A stretch of DNA of 64,000 nucleotides from Epiperipatus broadwayi. Taxonomy: Eukaryota; Onychophora; Udeonychophora; Euonychophora; Peripatidae. Below the pieces are notes generated by a model that was not told the origin of the DNA, ran no database searches, and saw nothing but the letters and a program-made list of their open reading frames with translations. Shown here in pieces: positions 20,710 to 33,260 of this stretch. Within the stretch, counting starts at the first letter, position 1, and each line of letters starts with the position of its first letter. The stretch covers positions 14,373,000 to 14,436,999 of the forward strand of contig JAQFVV010012404.1 of NCBI GenBank assembly GCA_028023455.1, in the 5' to 3' direction. The position numbers and the translations under genes were made by a program.

Positions 20710-23340
20710 TAAATCCATTGAGTATTTATGACAATAGTTAGTCATCAATTTATCATTTTTTCAAATTTTGTTTATATTAGTATTATATACCTTAAGTGCA
20801 TATTAAATCTAAATTTATATGGAGTTTGAACAATTATTCTGTATAAAATTATATAGTAATACATGATATAATTCATTGCCCAATATGCCATCTGTAGTCT
20901 TAGAATCAATATTTAAATATATAGCAAAGTGGGATTGTCATTGAAAATCTAGATTTTCCATAAGGGATATGTAGGTAAGATAAAAGAAACTAGGATTTTA
21001 TTTCATGAACAGAATACAGGCATAATATGATAACATACCATTTAAATTTGATTTCACATTAACATGAATGATATTTTTGATTGGCTTCAGATGTTTTCAG
21101 TCAATAGTCTTCTGATTTTAATAAATGAATCTCTTAAATTTCTGAAATATTTTTTGATGATGAGAATGCAAATTTCACTTATATAGATGAAAATGGCAAT
21201 AATGACAAAGAATTTTAAAAATAAGTAATATTGTAAGACTTGGGTTTATTTAAGAATAGTGCGATCTGTTTATTATTATAAATTTTTTATTATAAAAAAT
21301 TATATTATTCTACATTTAATTTTAAGCTAATGAATTCTGCTTATATTTTTTTCATTAGATAACTTAGAAGGTATAAAATATAACTTGAATAAGCCTTCAT
21401 TAAATGAGATAATTTCAAACTTCATTTCAAGGCTAAACCATAAACAGTAAAATGTCTTTAATGTTTTTAAGGATATTTAATGATCTATAGTTATTAATAA
21501 TACATAAATGGGTGATCAAATTATGGAATTATATATAATTGATTTTATTATTTTTATGATTAAATATAAATTCTTGTTGTTTACAATCCTTTTATATAGT
21601 ATAATTTGAGTTAGTTTTCACTAAGTGTTATTGCAAACATATTGATGAATTGAATGTTCTGAGCTGAATAATTTGTTTAACTTTTAAATCAATTTAGTAT
21701 ATATATCTTTTTTTCTCATTCATGCAGAGTGAAAAATCTTTTAACATATTTACTTTCTTTAATATAAAAATTGTGAACATCCATTTTTTTTTTTGCCAAA
21801 TATATATAGTTAATCAAAAAAAAGAAATTTGATTGATATCTCTTAACCATAATGTAGTGGCGCAGAAATAAGGTGTAAAGCAGGGGGACAAGTATAAAAG
21901 GAATGGGCATGTGAATAAGCATGCAATTAGAAAAACATATGTAGTTATACTACTAATAAATTATAAACTACAAGTTATAAAAAACTATCCCAGCATTACA
22001 CATAATAAAAAATCATCATCAATCTACAGTCACCCATCAATCTTGATAGGATTTAAAGAAGGTACATTATAAGCAGTCTACTTATCTAGCCACTGTCAAA
22101 ATTAGGGCCAAATATAAGAATAATCTGGATGCACATACTTAAGTGCTAATCAATCTCTCATTATAAATAAAGAATGCTGGGATTCTAATAGATGCTGATC
22201 ATCATCAATAATCTGATCATATGGTACTATGAGGATAGACACCAAGTATAAACTAAACTTCTAATAAAAAAACCAAAATTTTGTGAATGGATTTTAAAAG
22301 TAATACCTTTGTAGCCATTCAGAATTATCATCTGGATGTCCAGACAAACATAAACCCCCGCATTCATGTAACTAATCATTATGCTCTCTAGAACTAGCTC
22401 AAGATCATAAAACTCTAGGGACTGTAACTGTAAAACATAAATATAATGGCTTATTCTACTTTACATTTTAATGGGATTCCAAAGCACTAAGCTATAATGA
22501 AATCAAGTTACATACACTGCCAATTCATACAACAGATAGCTGGTGGAATAAAGACAACACCTGTTATTTTAAACAATTATTTAATAAATTAATTTGTTAA
22601 TAATTCAGAAAATAAAAAAAGGCATGATAATCTAAACTTATACATTTGATCAAAAAATTAATTTTATATAACAAAAGTGATTCATCATTATGCTTTTTAT
22701 TCATTAATTTAATTAACTTTTTCTATCATTGAGTTATTTACTTTTCAATAAGTAAAATTGAAAAACAACTTTTTAATCAGAAATATTAAATTTGCTTAAT
22801 CCTTTGTATTATTTTGAGAGGAAAATCAAAGAAAAAAAACCTGTTTAAAAAAATGTTAAATTTAATAAAATTATTCATTCTTATTAATTATTATTTCTCT
22901 ACTTTTTAAAAAAAATCTATAATTGTAGAGTCAATGTGCACATTATTTTCTGAGTCCTTCATTGACACTTGTAATTTTCAGTTTCCATGTAGGTTTTCTT
23001 CTTGAAGGCTTCTCAATTCTAGGCTAATGTACATAATTAATTTTTTCTTTCTCCATACAACATTTTCAGATTAACACAAATAAATAATTTATCAATTTTC
23101 TTTCTAATAATTTCCCAGGTCAGTCTAACACATAGAGACACAGACTATAAGGCTTGTGGCAGATTACTTCAGGGATATTTTTTTTTTTTTGCATTTCCCT
23201 CAGTGAAGCAGGTTATGTGGAAGTAGATGATGTTTAACTTTAGCTAAATTTAGCACATATTTGTCTTCAATTTTATTCAAGAAAAGATTTTTTACAGCTA
23301 AATTTTTACTTCAACTTAATTTAGGAAACATTTTTTTACA
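20710..23340. other. AT-rich DNA, no gene recognised
   Basis: Mostly featureless. The part 21990-22560 is visibly less AT-rich and has a more even base mix (for example AGTCACCCATCAATCTTGAT), as old coding-derived repeats often do, but no frame or motif could be identified. Confidence 0.45.
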
Positions 23341-23349
23341 GCTAAATTT
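23289..23349. repeat. 42-bp spaced direct repeat
   Basis: TTTTTACAGCTAAATTT occurs at about 23290 and again at about 23332, with AACTTAATTTAGGAAACA between. It lies at the 3' side of the coding-like frame described next. Confidence 0.8.
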
Positions 23350-23521
23350 CTGTTTCTTTTTCAGCAGTTGGATCAAGACTTCTAGTACTGTCCTCTTCAT
23401 AAGCTTGATTAAGGCTAACTGCTCCTTCCAAGATACTGAGATCTAATGATTTATCCACCCCTCTATTTTTGGAACAAACATGTCTTCCATCAATCACAAT
23501 CCTGTCTCCCACAAGTCCAAA
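23342..23521 (-). pseudogene. Coding-like remnant, family unknown
   Basis: Minus-strand frame of 59 codons between stops with no internal start, reading FGLVGDRIVIDGRHVCSKNR at its beginning and YEEDSTRSLDPTAEKE near its end. Its amino-acid mix (D, E, G, R, S balanced) is unlike the K/N/I/F-rich frames that this AT-rich DNA yields by chance. I see no clean splice acceptor before it or donor after it, so it is more likely a decayed transposon or retrocopy piece than an active exon. Further minus-strand fragments (NKIEDKYVLNLAKVKHHLLP) follow after stops. I do not recognise the protein. Confidence 0.35.
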
Positions 23522-23529
23522 TTAAAAAC

Positions 23530-24850
23530 TGGCCAATTATATAAATTTTTACAAAAAAAGATTGTTTAATTATTTTCTTTCTTTTTTATTGCAAAACAAG
23601 TAAAAAAAAAAATTGCCTGTACTTGTTTTTATACTTATATCAAAATAAGTTAATCTTTTAATTACCCTGATTTAATAATTTCTAATGAAAACATCTCCAG
23701 AAAAGGTAATTTTTTTTAAAGCTGAATATTTAAATAACTACTTTTTCTGTGTATATTTTCTTAACAATCATATATTATGTTAGGTCAGAAAAGAAGGAAA
23801 TGATTTATAGTTGAATTACCTTGATTTAATAACCATTTCTTGTTGTTTTGGAGAATGTTTTTAGTATCTCAGCATTATTTGACTTAGTGTTGTAGTTTGA
23901 TAGAGTAGCACCTAAGTAATATGCATTCAGATTAGTGTTTGTATTACTGCAAAAAGAATGGAAAAGGTATTGAACATCTTAGTAAGAATGATTAGAATTA
24001 GTCAAATAATTCTTAAGTCAGAAACTTTATCCATTTATTTACATTTGTTTTCACTTTATTTTGTTAATTATACTATTTTTATTATTATTTTATATTATTG
24101 AATTAAAATATTTTGTGTGTAATTTTATGCAGGCATCATTTTAATTGATATATAATTTTAATAATTCATACTTTTTGGAATTTGAATGATATGTATATAT
24201 ATATTGTCATATACACACATATTTGTATTTTGTCATTTTCTATGATTTATAAATTGCTAAATAAAGAAAACAATTCTAGATCAAATGTTTACTAAAAATA
24301 TGAAATGATTATATATTCAGGAAAATTTGGATAAATGTGTGAATGTTAAAGGTCCAGAAAAATTAGAAGGAAAGTGGGCTTTGTTAAATAATTGAAAGAT
24401 ATAGAAAATTAGCGTAAATATGTAAATAGTATTTATAAAGAAACATTATTGTTTTTATATATTTTTTAAAGTTGTTTAATCATATATTGTAAATTATAGG
24501 TATATGTAAGATGCTAAAGTTTGTTAAGTTTATTTATTTATTTGATTATAATGCATGAGTATATGATTTAAAGTACAATTTAATGTAAATAATGCCCAAT
24601 AGATGGAGTGGATATGATTAATTGATCATGTGATTTGTATAATTAAATATATTGAGAAGGTTTCAATGGAGATGAAAGCCGGTTCAATACATATTAAAAC
24701 ATAATTATCATTAGTTGTTTATTTCAATCTTATTTAGATTGATTATTTAATTTAATAGATTTATATATGTCCTTGTTTTTTCAATGTCTAATAGTTTACA
24801 TATGTTTGCATACATATAAGAGAATATATTCCTATCAGTTTAATGAGTTA
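23530..24850. other. AT-rich DNA, no gene seen
   Basis: Nothing recognised apart from short TA and poly-A runs. Confidence 0.5.
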
Positions 24851-25062
24851 GGGATTGATCTCAGAATCAGCCATCCCTGTATAAATTGTGATTGTATTAA
24901 ATTAGATTTAGGATCAAAAGGCCATTCCTTATGAATATTATATAGAAGATTTATTCCGTTAGGATTAGGAACAAAAGGCCATCCTTTTATAGTCATTATT
25001 ATTATGCCTAGGATTAGGATCTAAAAAAGGCAATTTCTTATGATTATTGTGATATAGAGTTG
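24850..25062 (+). repeat. Tandem repeat, unit about 50-57 bp
   Basis: AAAAGGCCATTCCTTATGA (24916), AAAAGGCCATCCTTTTATAG (24973) and AAAAAAGGCAATTTCTTATG (25023) head three diverged units, each preceded by TTAGGATnAGGAnC-like sequence. A weaker fourth unit starts near 24852 (GGGATTGATCTCAGAATCAG). Confidence 0.75.
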
Positions 25063-25069
25063 CTGTCTA

Positions 25070-27228
25070 TTCCATATAGAACATATGAATGTGTAAGTAC
25101 TAGAAGGCATGCAAGTCAAAGAAATGTACTTATGAATTCATATATGTGTATAATTATATTTGTTTTTGAAGTCAGGATTAAAGATAAAGTGAATGTGTTA
25201 TATTATCTAAATATATTGCTACTATGATATATAAAGATTAAAGGATACTGTTAAGGAAACAAATTGCATATCAATTAATGATTATACTTTGTAAATAAAT
25301 TACTGTTATTAACACATGTGAAATTACTGCTACATGATTTGTTAATTTTATTAAAGAAAATAAATTATGCATTGTTTATGTAAGATTGCATGATCAACCA
25401 TCACTCATTGGGAGTAACTTATGTTCTTTATGATTTAGACTGGTAATTATTAAATGGGGTTATGTAATGGTTACATTATTATATTGAATAAAATATTATT
25501 TTAGATATACGTGTTAGTTTATTTCCTGTTGCTTAAGACCAGTGGTGCCCATGTAATTTATGTAAATAAATAGAGAAAATGTAAATAAATGAACTATGCT
25601 ACATCTGTCTATTGCAATAAATATATATTATAACCTTATATTTTAGTGTAAAATATAGATTGATAGAACTGATTTAAAATTTCTCTGTCGTCTTTTTGGT
25701 GATTTGATTGCCTTGGTTTGCATCCTGAACAGACTATTTACTTGCATTCAAAATAATTTATTGGTGAGAATAAGTAATATTTTGCCTTGCTTATTGCCTG
25801 TATTATTTTAATGTATTTAAAATTGCTTTTTTCCATCCACTGATTTGGGTCAAATATGTTTAACCTGTAAGAAATCAATAGCACACATCAAGTTTAGTAA
25901 AATGTGATTAAAAATAATAATAATTCTTATTTATTAAAAATAATCTTAGAAATTATTTTCCTTTAATTCAAAAGCCATTTATTTAACTAATTTTTAATTA
26001 TTAGATAAAAATATAATAAATACATGTGTGCATTTCAGTGAAAGTAGATAATTAAGAGATAAAATGGTGTAAGAATAACATGTAAGCAAAACATGTTAAG
26101 CATATTTTAAAAATATTTGATAAGCACATGGATTAATCAAGAATTCTCATATGAATTTAAATATAAAAATGGTGATATTTAATAATAGTATGAGCTGCTA
26201 AATTTAAAGAGTCTCTTCAAGTCTGCCAGCTACTAAATCAAATCGCTAGTAATTTGCTCATTATCTACATTTAAAATATGTCGGAACATTTAACTTTAAA
26301 AGTAGAATTAATAGCAGAGGATCAGTATGTTTTGGGATATTTTATTGCATGCAAACTGGCAACATTAAATGAATATTTTAATTGCAGATGTTTTTCGGAT
26401 GTGAAAACTTTACTTTTTTAAAAAAAAGAAGACGTTTAAAATCAAATTTAAATGTTAAATTTTATTGAAATGCTACTTTAATGTTTTGTGTATCAGTAAC
26501 TAAATAATAAAAAATTGATTATCTTATCTGAATATATACTGCCAGTAATGTATTTACTATTTACTACTTGAATAATGATAATAGTCTTTTAACAATTAAC
26601 TAAAACTACTTTCTGATTTTAATCGCCAATTTTGAATTATTAAATTATTTTTCTCTAATTATTATTTCTAGATTTAAATGTGGATAGATAAATTAATATA
26701 GCCTGGATATCATAAACTTGGAACAATGCTATATAAAAATGCAGAATTTAATAACTTATGAACATTTTCATTTAAACTCTACATGTCATATTTTTGGAAT
26801 TATCTCTTATTCATAGAGCCCACGTAAAATTCATTAATTTAAAAGTAATCATAATAACTAGAACAAACAGATGAAAGCACATCTACGGGATACAGCTATA
26901 ATTTATAATTATTACTTTGTGTCGTGTATTTATTGTTCAAGATATTTTATATTGATATCATGGATAATATTTAATATTCCAAAAATGTTGTACACTTTTA
27001 TTTATGTATTTAAGTAAGAATGAGTTAATTTTAATTTTTATTGTTATATGAACTTATATGTGAGGTTCATGATTTATACTTTTACTATGTTTAAATTAAA
27101 TTCATGGGATTGAATAAAATATTTATTTGAGGAAATAGCACTTGCGAAAAGCTTGAGAATTACTAATAAATTTATGGGGTGTGTCAACTTCTTATGAAAT
27201 GTCTTATGAGTCTTTCCAGGGTTTTGTT
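25070..27228. other. AT-rich DNA, no gene seen
   Basis: No coding frame, RNA structure or repeat recognised. Confidence 0.5.
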
Positions 27229-27418
27229 CCTATACTCATGTCACTTGTATTACATTGTTACTATGATTATATTTTAAGCAAGATAAATCACTATATTAGT
27301 TGCTCTTATTATTGAAACACTAACCTATACTCATGTCACTTGTATTACATTGTTATTATGTTTATATTTTAAGCAAGATAAATCAGTATATTAGTTGTCC
27401 TTATTATTGAAACACTTT
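27229..27418 (+). repeat. 95-bp recent tandem duplication
   Basis: CCTATACTCATGTCACTTGT starts at 27229 and again at 27324. The two 95-base copies differ at only a handful of positions (for example GTTACTATGATTAT against GTTATTATGTTTAT). A young local duplication in non-coding DNA. Confidence 0.95.
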
Positions 27419-27419
27419 T

Positions 27420-29470
27420 CATTATGTATGAACCCACATCTGCTAAATTGCTAGTATTTTTCTGAATTGTCAGAATAACTGAGCAGGGTGATTTTTGCAC
27501 ATTAAATATGAAGTAAATATTAATACTGCTTTACAATGTTATATAGCATTAGTCTGTGCTGTTGGTTAATCCGTAGATTAATTATTTGCCACTTTCTGTA
27601 ATTTCACACTCATTCCTACGCTGGTGGTTAATCCGTGGAATTGTGTAATTATATTTGTTGCTTCATGGTGGTGTATAAACCTACAGGGTATTCAGTGTTG
27701 TATCATTCCTATGTATAGACGAATGCATCCACAGGAATATCATTTTATTTCATAAATGTAAGTTTGGGCAAAGTATTTTGTATTATCATGCTAAAATCAT
27801 CTTCTTCCATCTATAAGTATAACTTATAAGTTCAGTCATAAAGTGTAGCAGGGCATCTTATCTAAATTATCCTCACAATGATTAACTGTTTGTTAATTAC
27901 TATTTTATCTGAACTGAAGTTTGAATTTTCACTTTGGTTTAGCATGGCATTATAGCTAATTCCTGCAAATATAATATTATTTATTATATTATTATAGGTT
28001 TATTGGTTCTGGAACTGACACATTGGTAATTTCATGATTTGATGTTGAATTTCAGTATATTTTCCTCAAAGCAGAAATTAGATCAAATTATAATAAAATT
28101 TATGATTAGGCTTTTATAAAACTGTGCCTATGATATATTTATTGAAGTAAACAAATGGAATGATATTTTATTTATTTGTTTATTTATATATGTATTTATT
28201 ATATTAAACATCCTACATCAATTATTTGTTAATCATAAAATTGTAAATAAATATTAATTTATAATTAAACTTACTATGCCATTGCTATTTGCCATTCACA
28301 AAACCAGAAATCCTATATCTTGAATAGAGCATACATTGGAGTTTATACTGTTATCAGTATGACATAAGAGTCTTAGTAATATTCTGAGAAAACATTTGAA
28401 TGCTTTTGTCCTTGGTAATTTATGATGTGTAGGGTACAATAAAATCCCATTTGCCTTTTCCATCATTTTAGCTTTGCTTTGTTGATTCTAGTACATGATA
28501 CAAAATTAATTGATTTTATAAATTTATAAGATTTACCAATGATGCTATGATTGAATTTATTTTTTTAATGTTATAATTGTAATTTATCAAACATAATAAG
28601 AGTCTCACTGCTAATTATTAAATTATAAATTTAAGTTTATAAGGAAAGAACCCAAGATTTCTATACTTACTTATTATTGTGAAGCTCATACCTAGACTAG
28701 CATTTGTACCAAAATCATAAATGTCATTCTAAAATTCATAATCTGTAATAGTTTCACAAATTATGCTATCTTATTTATGGTTGGCCATAAGGTCTCACAC
28801 AGTGAAAAATTGCAGATTAAAGTTTTGGAGGATAATAAAATTACATACTTATAATTTGTCTAATGTATTTCCACATATTGCTACGATGGGTCTTCGCAGT
28901 GTACCCTGGCTGCGACCAGAGTAGATCATAACAATTTCATGTTATATCATTAATTTTGTTTGTTGTGACATAACCAGATTTTCGGTTACAGTTTTTAGTG
29001 TGCAACATGGTAGGTTTGACTACTTATGTTCACCACATATGCTCCAGATTTCGGTTACAATATACATATATATATATGTTATTTTGGGCTCATAAATCAC
29101 AACTATAGAGCCATAAAAATAATAAAATAAAATAGCTAGTGACAAATAAATAATATTTAGTTTGATGAGAAATGATAGAATAGAGAAATCAATTTAAAAA
29201 AAAAAGGAAAATAAGGATCAAGAATAAATGAATAAATTAGCAGGAATTGGGGAGCATCAATAATGGTACAAATAGGATAAGTAGAAGGACTAATTTGGCA
29301 AACAAAAACTAGATAATAATAAAGCAATAAAACTAAAATAAGTATGAGGGCAATAGTAGTGAAGTTTGCAGAACAGGAAGAGGGGTAAATATTTTAAATA
29401 AAAAGAAGGAACAATATGTTTAAAAGTTTTTTTTTGTTTGTTTCTATAGAAATAGTCTATTAGGTAACTA
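27420..29470. other. AT-rich DNA, no gene seen
   Basis: Contains two short direct repeats: GGTTAATCCGT near 27564 and 27625, and CCAGATTTTCGGTTACA near 28975 against CCAGATTTCGGTTACA near 29043. CTTCGCAGTGTACCCTGGCT at about 28894 is a small G+C-richer spot. No coding frame was recognised. Confidence 0.5.
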
Positions 29471-29471
29471 A

Positions 29472-29740
29472 AGTAGGGCTAAAGAAGTAGATCTTGAATT
29501 TCAACTGAATAAAGATGAGCAGGATAGGAACTTCAGGAAGTTGCATGAAATGATAGAAGAAACAAATGAGAGATGAAATCAGCTGTCTTATTCAAACTTG
29601 AGAGATCCGAATAAAAAGTGAAAGCCTAAATAAAACACATGAGGTAATAGCAGAGAGACTATTAAAAATAAAATTTAACCTGAAAGAGAAAAACCTTCAT
29701 CAAAAGTAAACTTGATTATAGTGTAACAGTCAGATTTGTA
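29472..29740 (+). pseudogene. Coiled-coil coding remnant, family unknown
   Basis: A 34-codon frame (29472-29573) reads KEVDLEFQLNKDEQDRNF then RKLHEMIEETNER before a stop. In a neighbouring frame further coding-like sequence follows (SESLNKTHEVIAERLLK near 29610-29660). The high charge and heptad-like spacing suggest a broken coiled-coil protein such as a retroelement ORF1, or an old host coiled-coil exon. The purine-rich + strand extends back to about 29150. I do not recognise the family, and the frame breaks rule out a functional exon as it stands. Confidence 0.3.
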
Positions 29741-31650
29741 CATTCACATAACAAATGCCAGAGTTCAGGCAAAATACACCAACGCTGACTGAAATGAAAT
29801 GATGAAATACCGAATCTGATGAAACTTCAGCTCATTTACCAGTATTCTGTGATTTATTACTTGTGAATGACATTTCTGAGAATATACTTGGTCTCAATTT
29901 CTTCAGTGAGGTGGCTCTGAACAGGGAGAAACATGAGACTCATGGAGGAATTAACAATTTAACTGTAACTTAAGGGTTAAATAAACTATTTAATACACTA
30001 ATTAAATTAACTAAAATAATGCATATTCAATTATAAAAATCATTAAGGAATTGGGATTGGATTGCAAGCAGCAGACATTAAACAAGTTTATATTTTAAAT
30101 ATGTTTATTAAACAATATTGAATCAAACAAAACAAAATGACAATAATTATGTAGTGTTAATATATGAATTAACACGCATAGGCATTACATAGTGGATGAG
30201 ACCAGATTAACACAGCAATCTCCTCTTGACAAAAAAAAAATAGATATGTGTTTGTGCGGATATTAAAATCTTGACTATAACATTTAATATGCCAAACCAA
30301 TTTTGTATTGGTTTGCTAATATTACAAGTTAATAATCTAGTCAAGATGATTACTATATACAGTATTAAGATGGCTGTTATACATATGAATGGTGTGAGTG
30401 AATAATAAACTCAAGATGATGCAGATTCAACCTTGTAACAAAGATGAGGGTTTCAGTCTAATGCTGAATAGTTAATTAACAAGGAGGGAAGAACTGATTA
30501 CTTTTAGATTTACATATATATGCTATGGTGCTAAAGAAAGTATTCATAAACAAATTGCCTGTGGATAGGTAATTATTCATGGGATTTTGCATCAAATGTG
30601 CAGTTTCTAGGACTGAATGGCTTGCCACTAATAATGAATATATCTAATTCAGGGAACTCGGATAGGCTACTCAAGCATTTCAGGCCTTTAATCCCAGTAA
30701 AGAATGACAGTGGCCTCCTCTGCAAACTCATATAAAAAGATGCAGTAAGTCATTATGTACTAATGTACTTAGTAAGAACACATCCACAAGTAGTAAAGCA
30801 ATACAAATATGTGTATCTCTAAGTGCTCTTAGACACAGACAGCTTCTATCTGCTAACTAACACATCCCAGTTCTTAAACTAGCACATTAATTACGCTAAG
30901 TAAAAGAGCTAAACTATATTGGGATCCAAGTTAAAATACTGATTCTGCATATATAATTAAGGAGGGAGAAAGTATATTAAATGGGCATTAATAAACATTA
31001 ACAAATATACTTTAATATCTCTAGCTAGCTTATCACTTCTAACTAGCAGAAATCAAAAAGTCATATGTTATAATAACTGACTATGCAAACCATAATGGAA
31101 TATAATATAGCTAAATCAATGATAATAACGAGTGTGTAGTGATCGGTTATTATTTAACATAATAGGATTTTGAAACAGCATTCAAGTATGCTAAGTCACA
31201 TTTTTAAAATATTAAAATGGAAATATTAACAATTATTTCTCCTTTAAAAGTTTACTAAAATTTAGTAGTCGCTGTTTCAAAATATTGGCATATTATAACA
31301 TAAATTAAATTGAGGTAAAATAATTAGAATATAATATAGGCATAACTGCAGTATTAAATAAATTTAGATAATTGATTACAGCTTTTACATATTAGAGGAC
31401 AAAATTACATTTATAGAAATGAATTCAGGCAAGATTTATACAGGTTTAATTTTATAAATGATTTTACTTTAAACAGAGTTTTAAGAAATAATAGTGAATG
31501 TTCATTATTTAAATAAGCTAGCTTAATATTAAAGATTACAGATCAATTAAGAGCTCTGCAGTTTTTGAAGAAAATATTACCAGTCTTCTTTATTGCAGCT
31601 GATACTTCACTCATATTGGATGGAAGGCATCACTCTTCTCTGGATAGATT
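29740..31650. other. AT-rich DNA, no gene seen
   Basis: No recognisable coding frame, repeat or RNA structure. Confidence 0.5.
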
Positions 31651-31657
31651 TCATGGT

Positions 31658-31804
31658 TTAAAATGTCTTCTTTTTACAGCAGGCTGTTGCTGGAAATCTT
31701 CCATCTCCATGATGATGATTGCATGCCATTATGGCACATAGAATGGATTCGAGTTCATCTTCCCACAAGAAAAACAGCAAATTTGCAGCCTCCTATTCTG
31801 CCAT
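31658..31804 (-). pseudogene. Coding-like remnant with one early stop
   Basis: On the minus strand an ATG at 31804 in good context gives MAE, then a stop, then 44 open codons (31792-31661) beginning EAANLLFFLWEDELESILCA and continuing ...NHHHGDGRFPATACCKK. The acidic-hydrophobic start vaguely resembles N-termini of some domesticated transposases, but this is not enough to name it. The reverse strand shows TTTTTACAGCAGGCTG, an acceptor-like string, so a + strand exon is an alternative. Family unknown. Confidence 0.25.
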
Positions 31805-31859
31805 TTTAGATGGGTGTGGATTCTGGTATAGCATAAGCTAAACATGTCAAAAAAATTAG

Positions 31860-32655
31860 AGTATTTATACTATTTTTGGATCCTATAATATTTTGATAAC
31901 AAGATGTATTTACAGCTGGGAAATCCATTGGCACTTATTTATTATCTTATATTTTAATTTATAAAATTGATTTACACTTTTACTTAAATTTTAAACCAGG
32001 TACTTTTAATTTAACTTGGGCCATCTCGATTCCCTAAAGACTTGGCAATAGTTCCAGCTCAGTGGATTTTGTTATTTATAAAATACATTTTAGGAAAAAA
32101 TATTATTGCAAAATAAGATTTAAAACCTCACACACTCATTCAGGTGTGTGGTGGCATGTTTTTTGTTTACTATAACTTTAATTTAAAATTAAGAATTATA
32201 AGAAACTTTTAAATAACATTTTGTTATATATGTATCCTGGTGATACATAAACTTTATACATATCCATGCAATTTTTAGTATAAAATAACAAATTGAGTGA
32301 TTTTAATAAGATAAAATCTATAATTTAAAAGATTTAAATTTTAAATAAAATATACATGCTGTAATATATATAAACCTATAATACTAGTCATTTATCTACA
32401 TATATATGTGAGATGATACATATATAATTGTATTGATGCATGTATACATGTACTCCTAGGGAGGTTAAATCTGGTACAGATGGAGTTATAGGGAAAATAT
32501 GTGAAATGTATATTAGGTCAGGAATATACAATTTCAATAATAGACTTGGTTATAGAGAGCTCAAATATTGTCTTTGAAATATTCAGGAAAATGTTAATAA
32601 GCATATAAACACAGACATATAGTTTTAACTCAAGAATTGTTAATCAATATTTAAG
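31860..32655. other. AT-rich DNA, no gene seen
   Basis: Nothing recognised. Confidence 0.5.
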
Positions 32656-32658
32656 TAG

Positions 32659-33260
32659 GATTTTGGGATGTATGTAGGGAAACCTCCAACAGGTTATATT
32701 AAGAGCTTGGAGAGATACTTAAATCTAAATAAATTATCTGAAGAAACTAAATTAATGATGGCTTATACCATCTCCAAAGTGCATCACAAACTTGGTGGTA
32801 TTTGTTGTTCAAGAAACTTGTGAATTTTGATCCCAGGCTATACTCATATTGGTGTACAGATTATCAGGAAGAATCAAACATTATATCAACCAAGGGAAAT
32901 GCTGACCTGGAAAGGCATTCACTTCATTTTTTCAAAAGCAGGTAGCTGAGGTCATTGACAACATATCCCTTATTTAAAAATCAGCCTATATGGATAATTA
33001 GACATCAGGCACTGATAGGAAAACCAAGGAGCTGGTGACAGCTATTAAATTCTTTTGATAGCAGCAAACAGAGAGCAGGAATTTAAATTCCAATAGAGAG
33101 AGTCAAATCCATACTATTGGTTATGAGAAAAGAAATGCACACCATGATATGAAGAAAGACCAGAAGAGTGATCATCATGGAGAAATAAAGTGAAATGAAG
33201 AAGATCAATGGACAGTCCAAAGAGAATGAGAATTATTCATCAAACTGGAAGTGGAACTTA
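32659..33260 (+). pseudogene. Decayed ORF of unknown family
   Basis: An open run of 54 codons (32659-32820) contains MYVGKPPTGYIKSLERYLNL, then LSEETKLMMAYTISKVHHKL and GGICCSRNL before a stop. It continues in the same register as ILIPGYTHIGVQIIRKNQTL and REMLTWKGIHFIFSKAG to about 32945. Later, in another frame, come KEMHTM and SEMKKINGQSKENENY up to about 33235. The persistence of protein-like sequence over 600 bases with only scattered stops points to a once-real protein, probably a mobile-element ORF. I cannot name the family. The present copy is dead. Confidence 0.45.
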
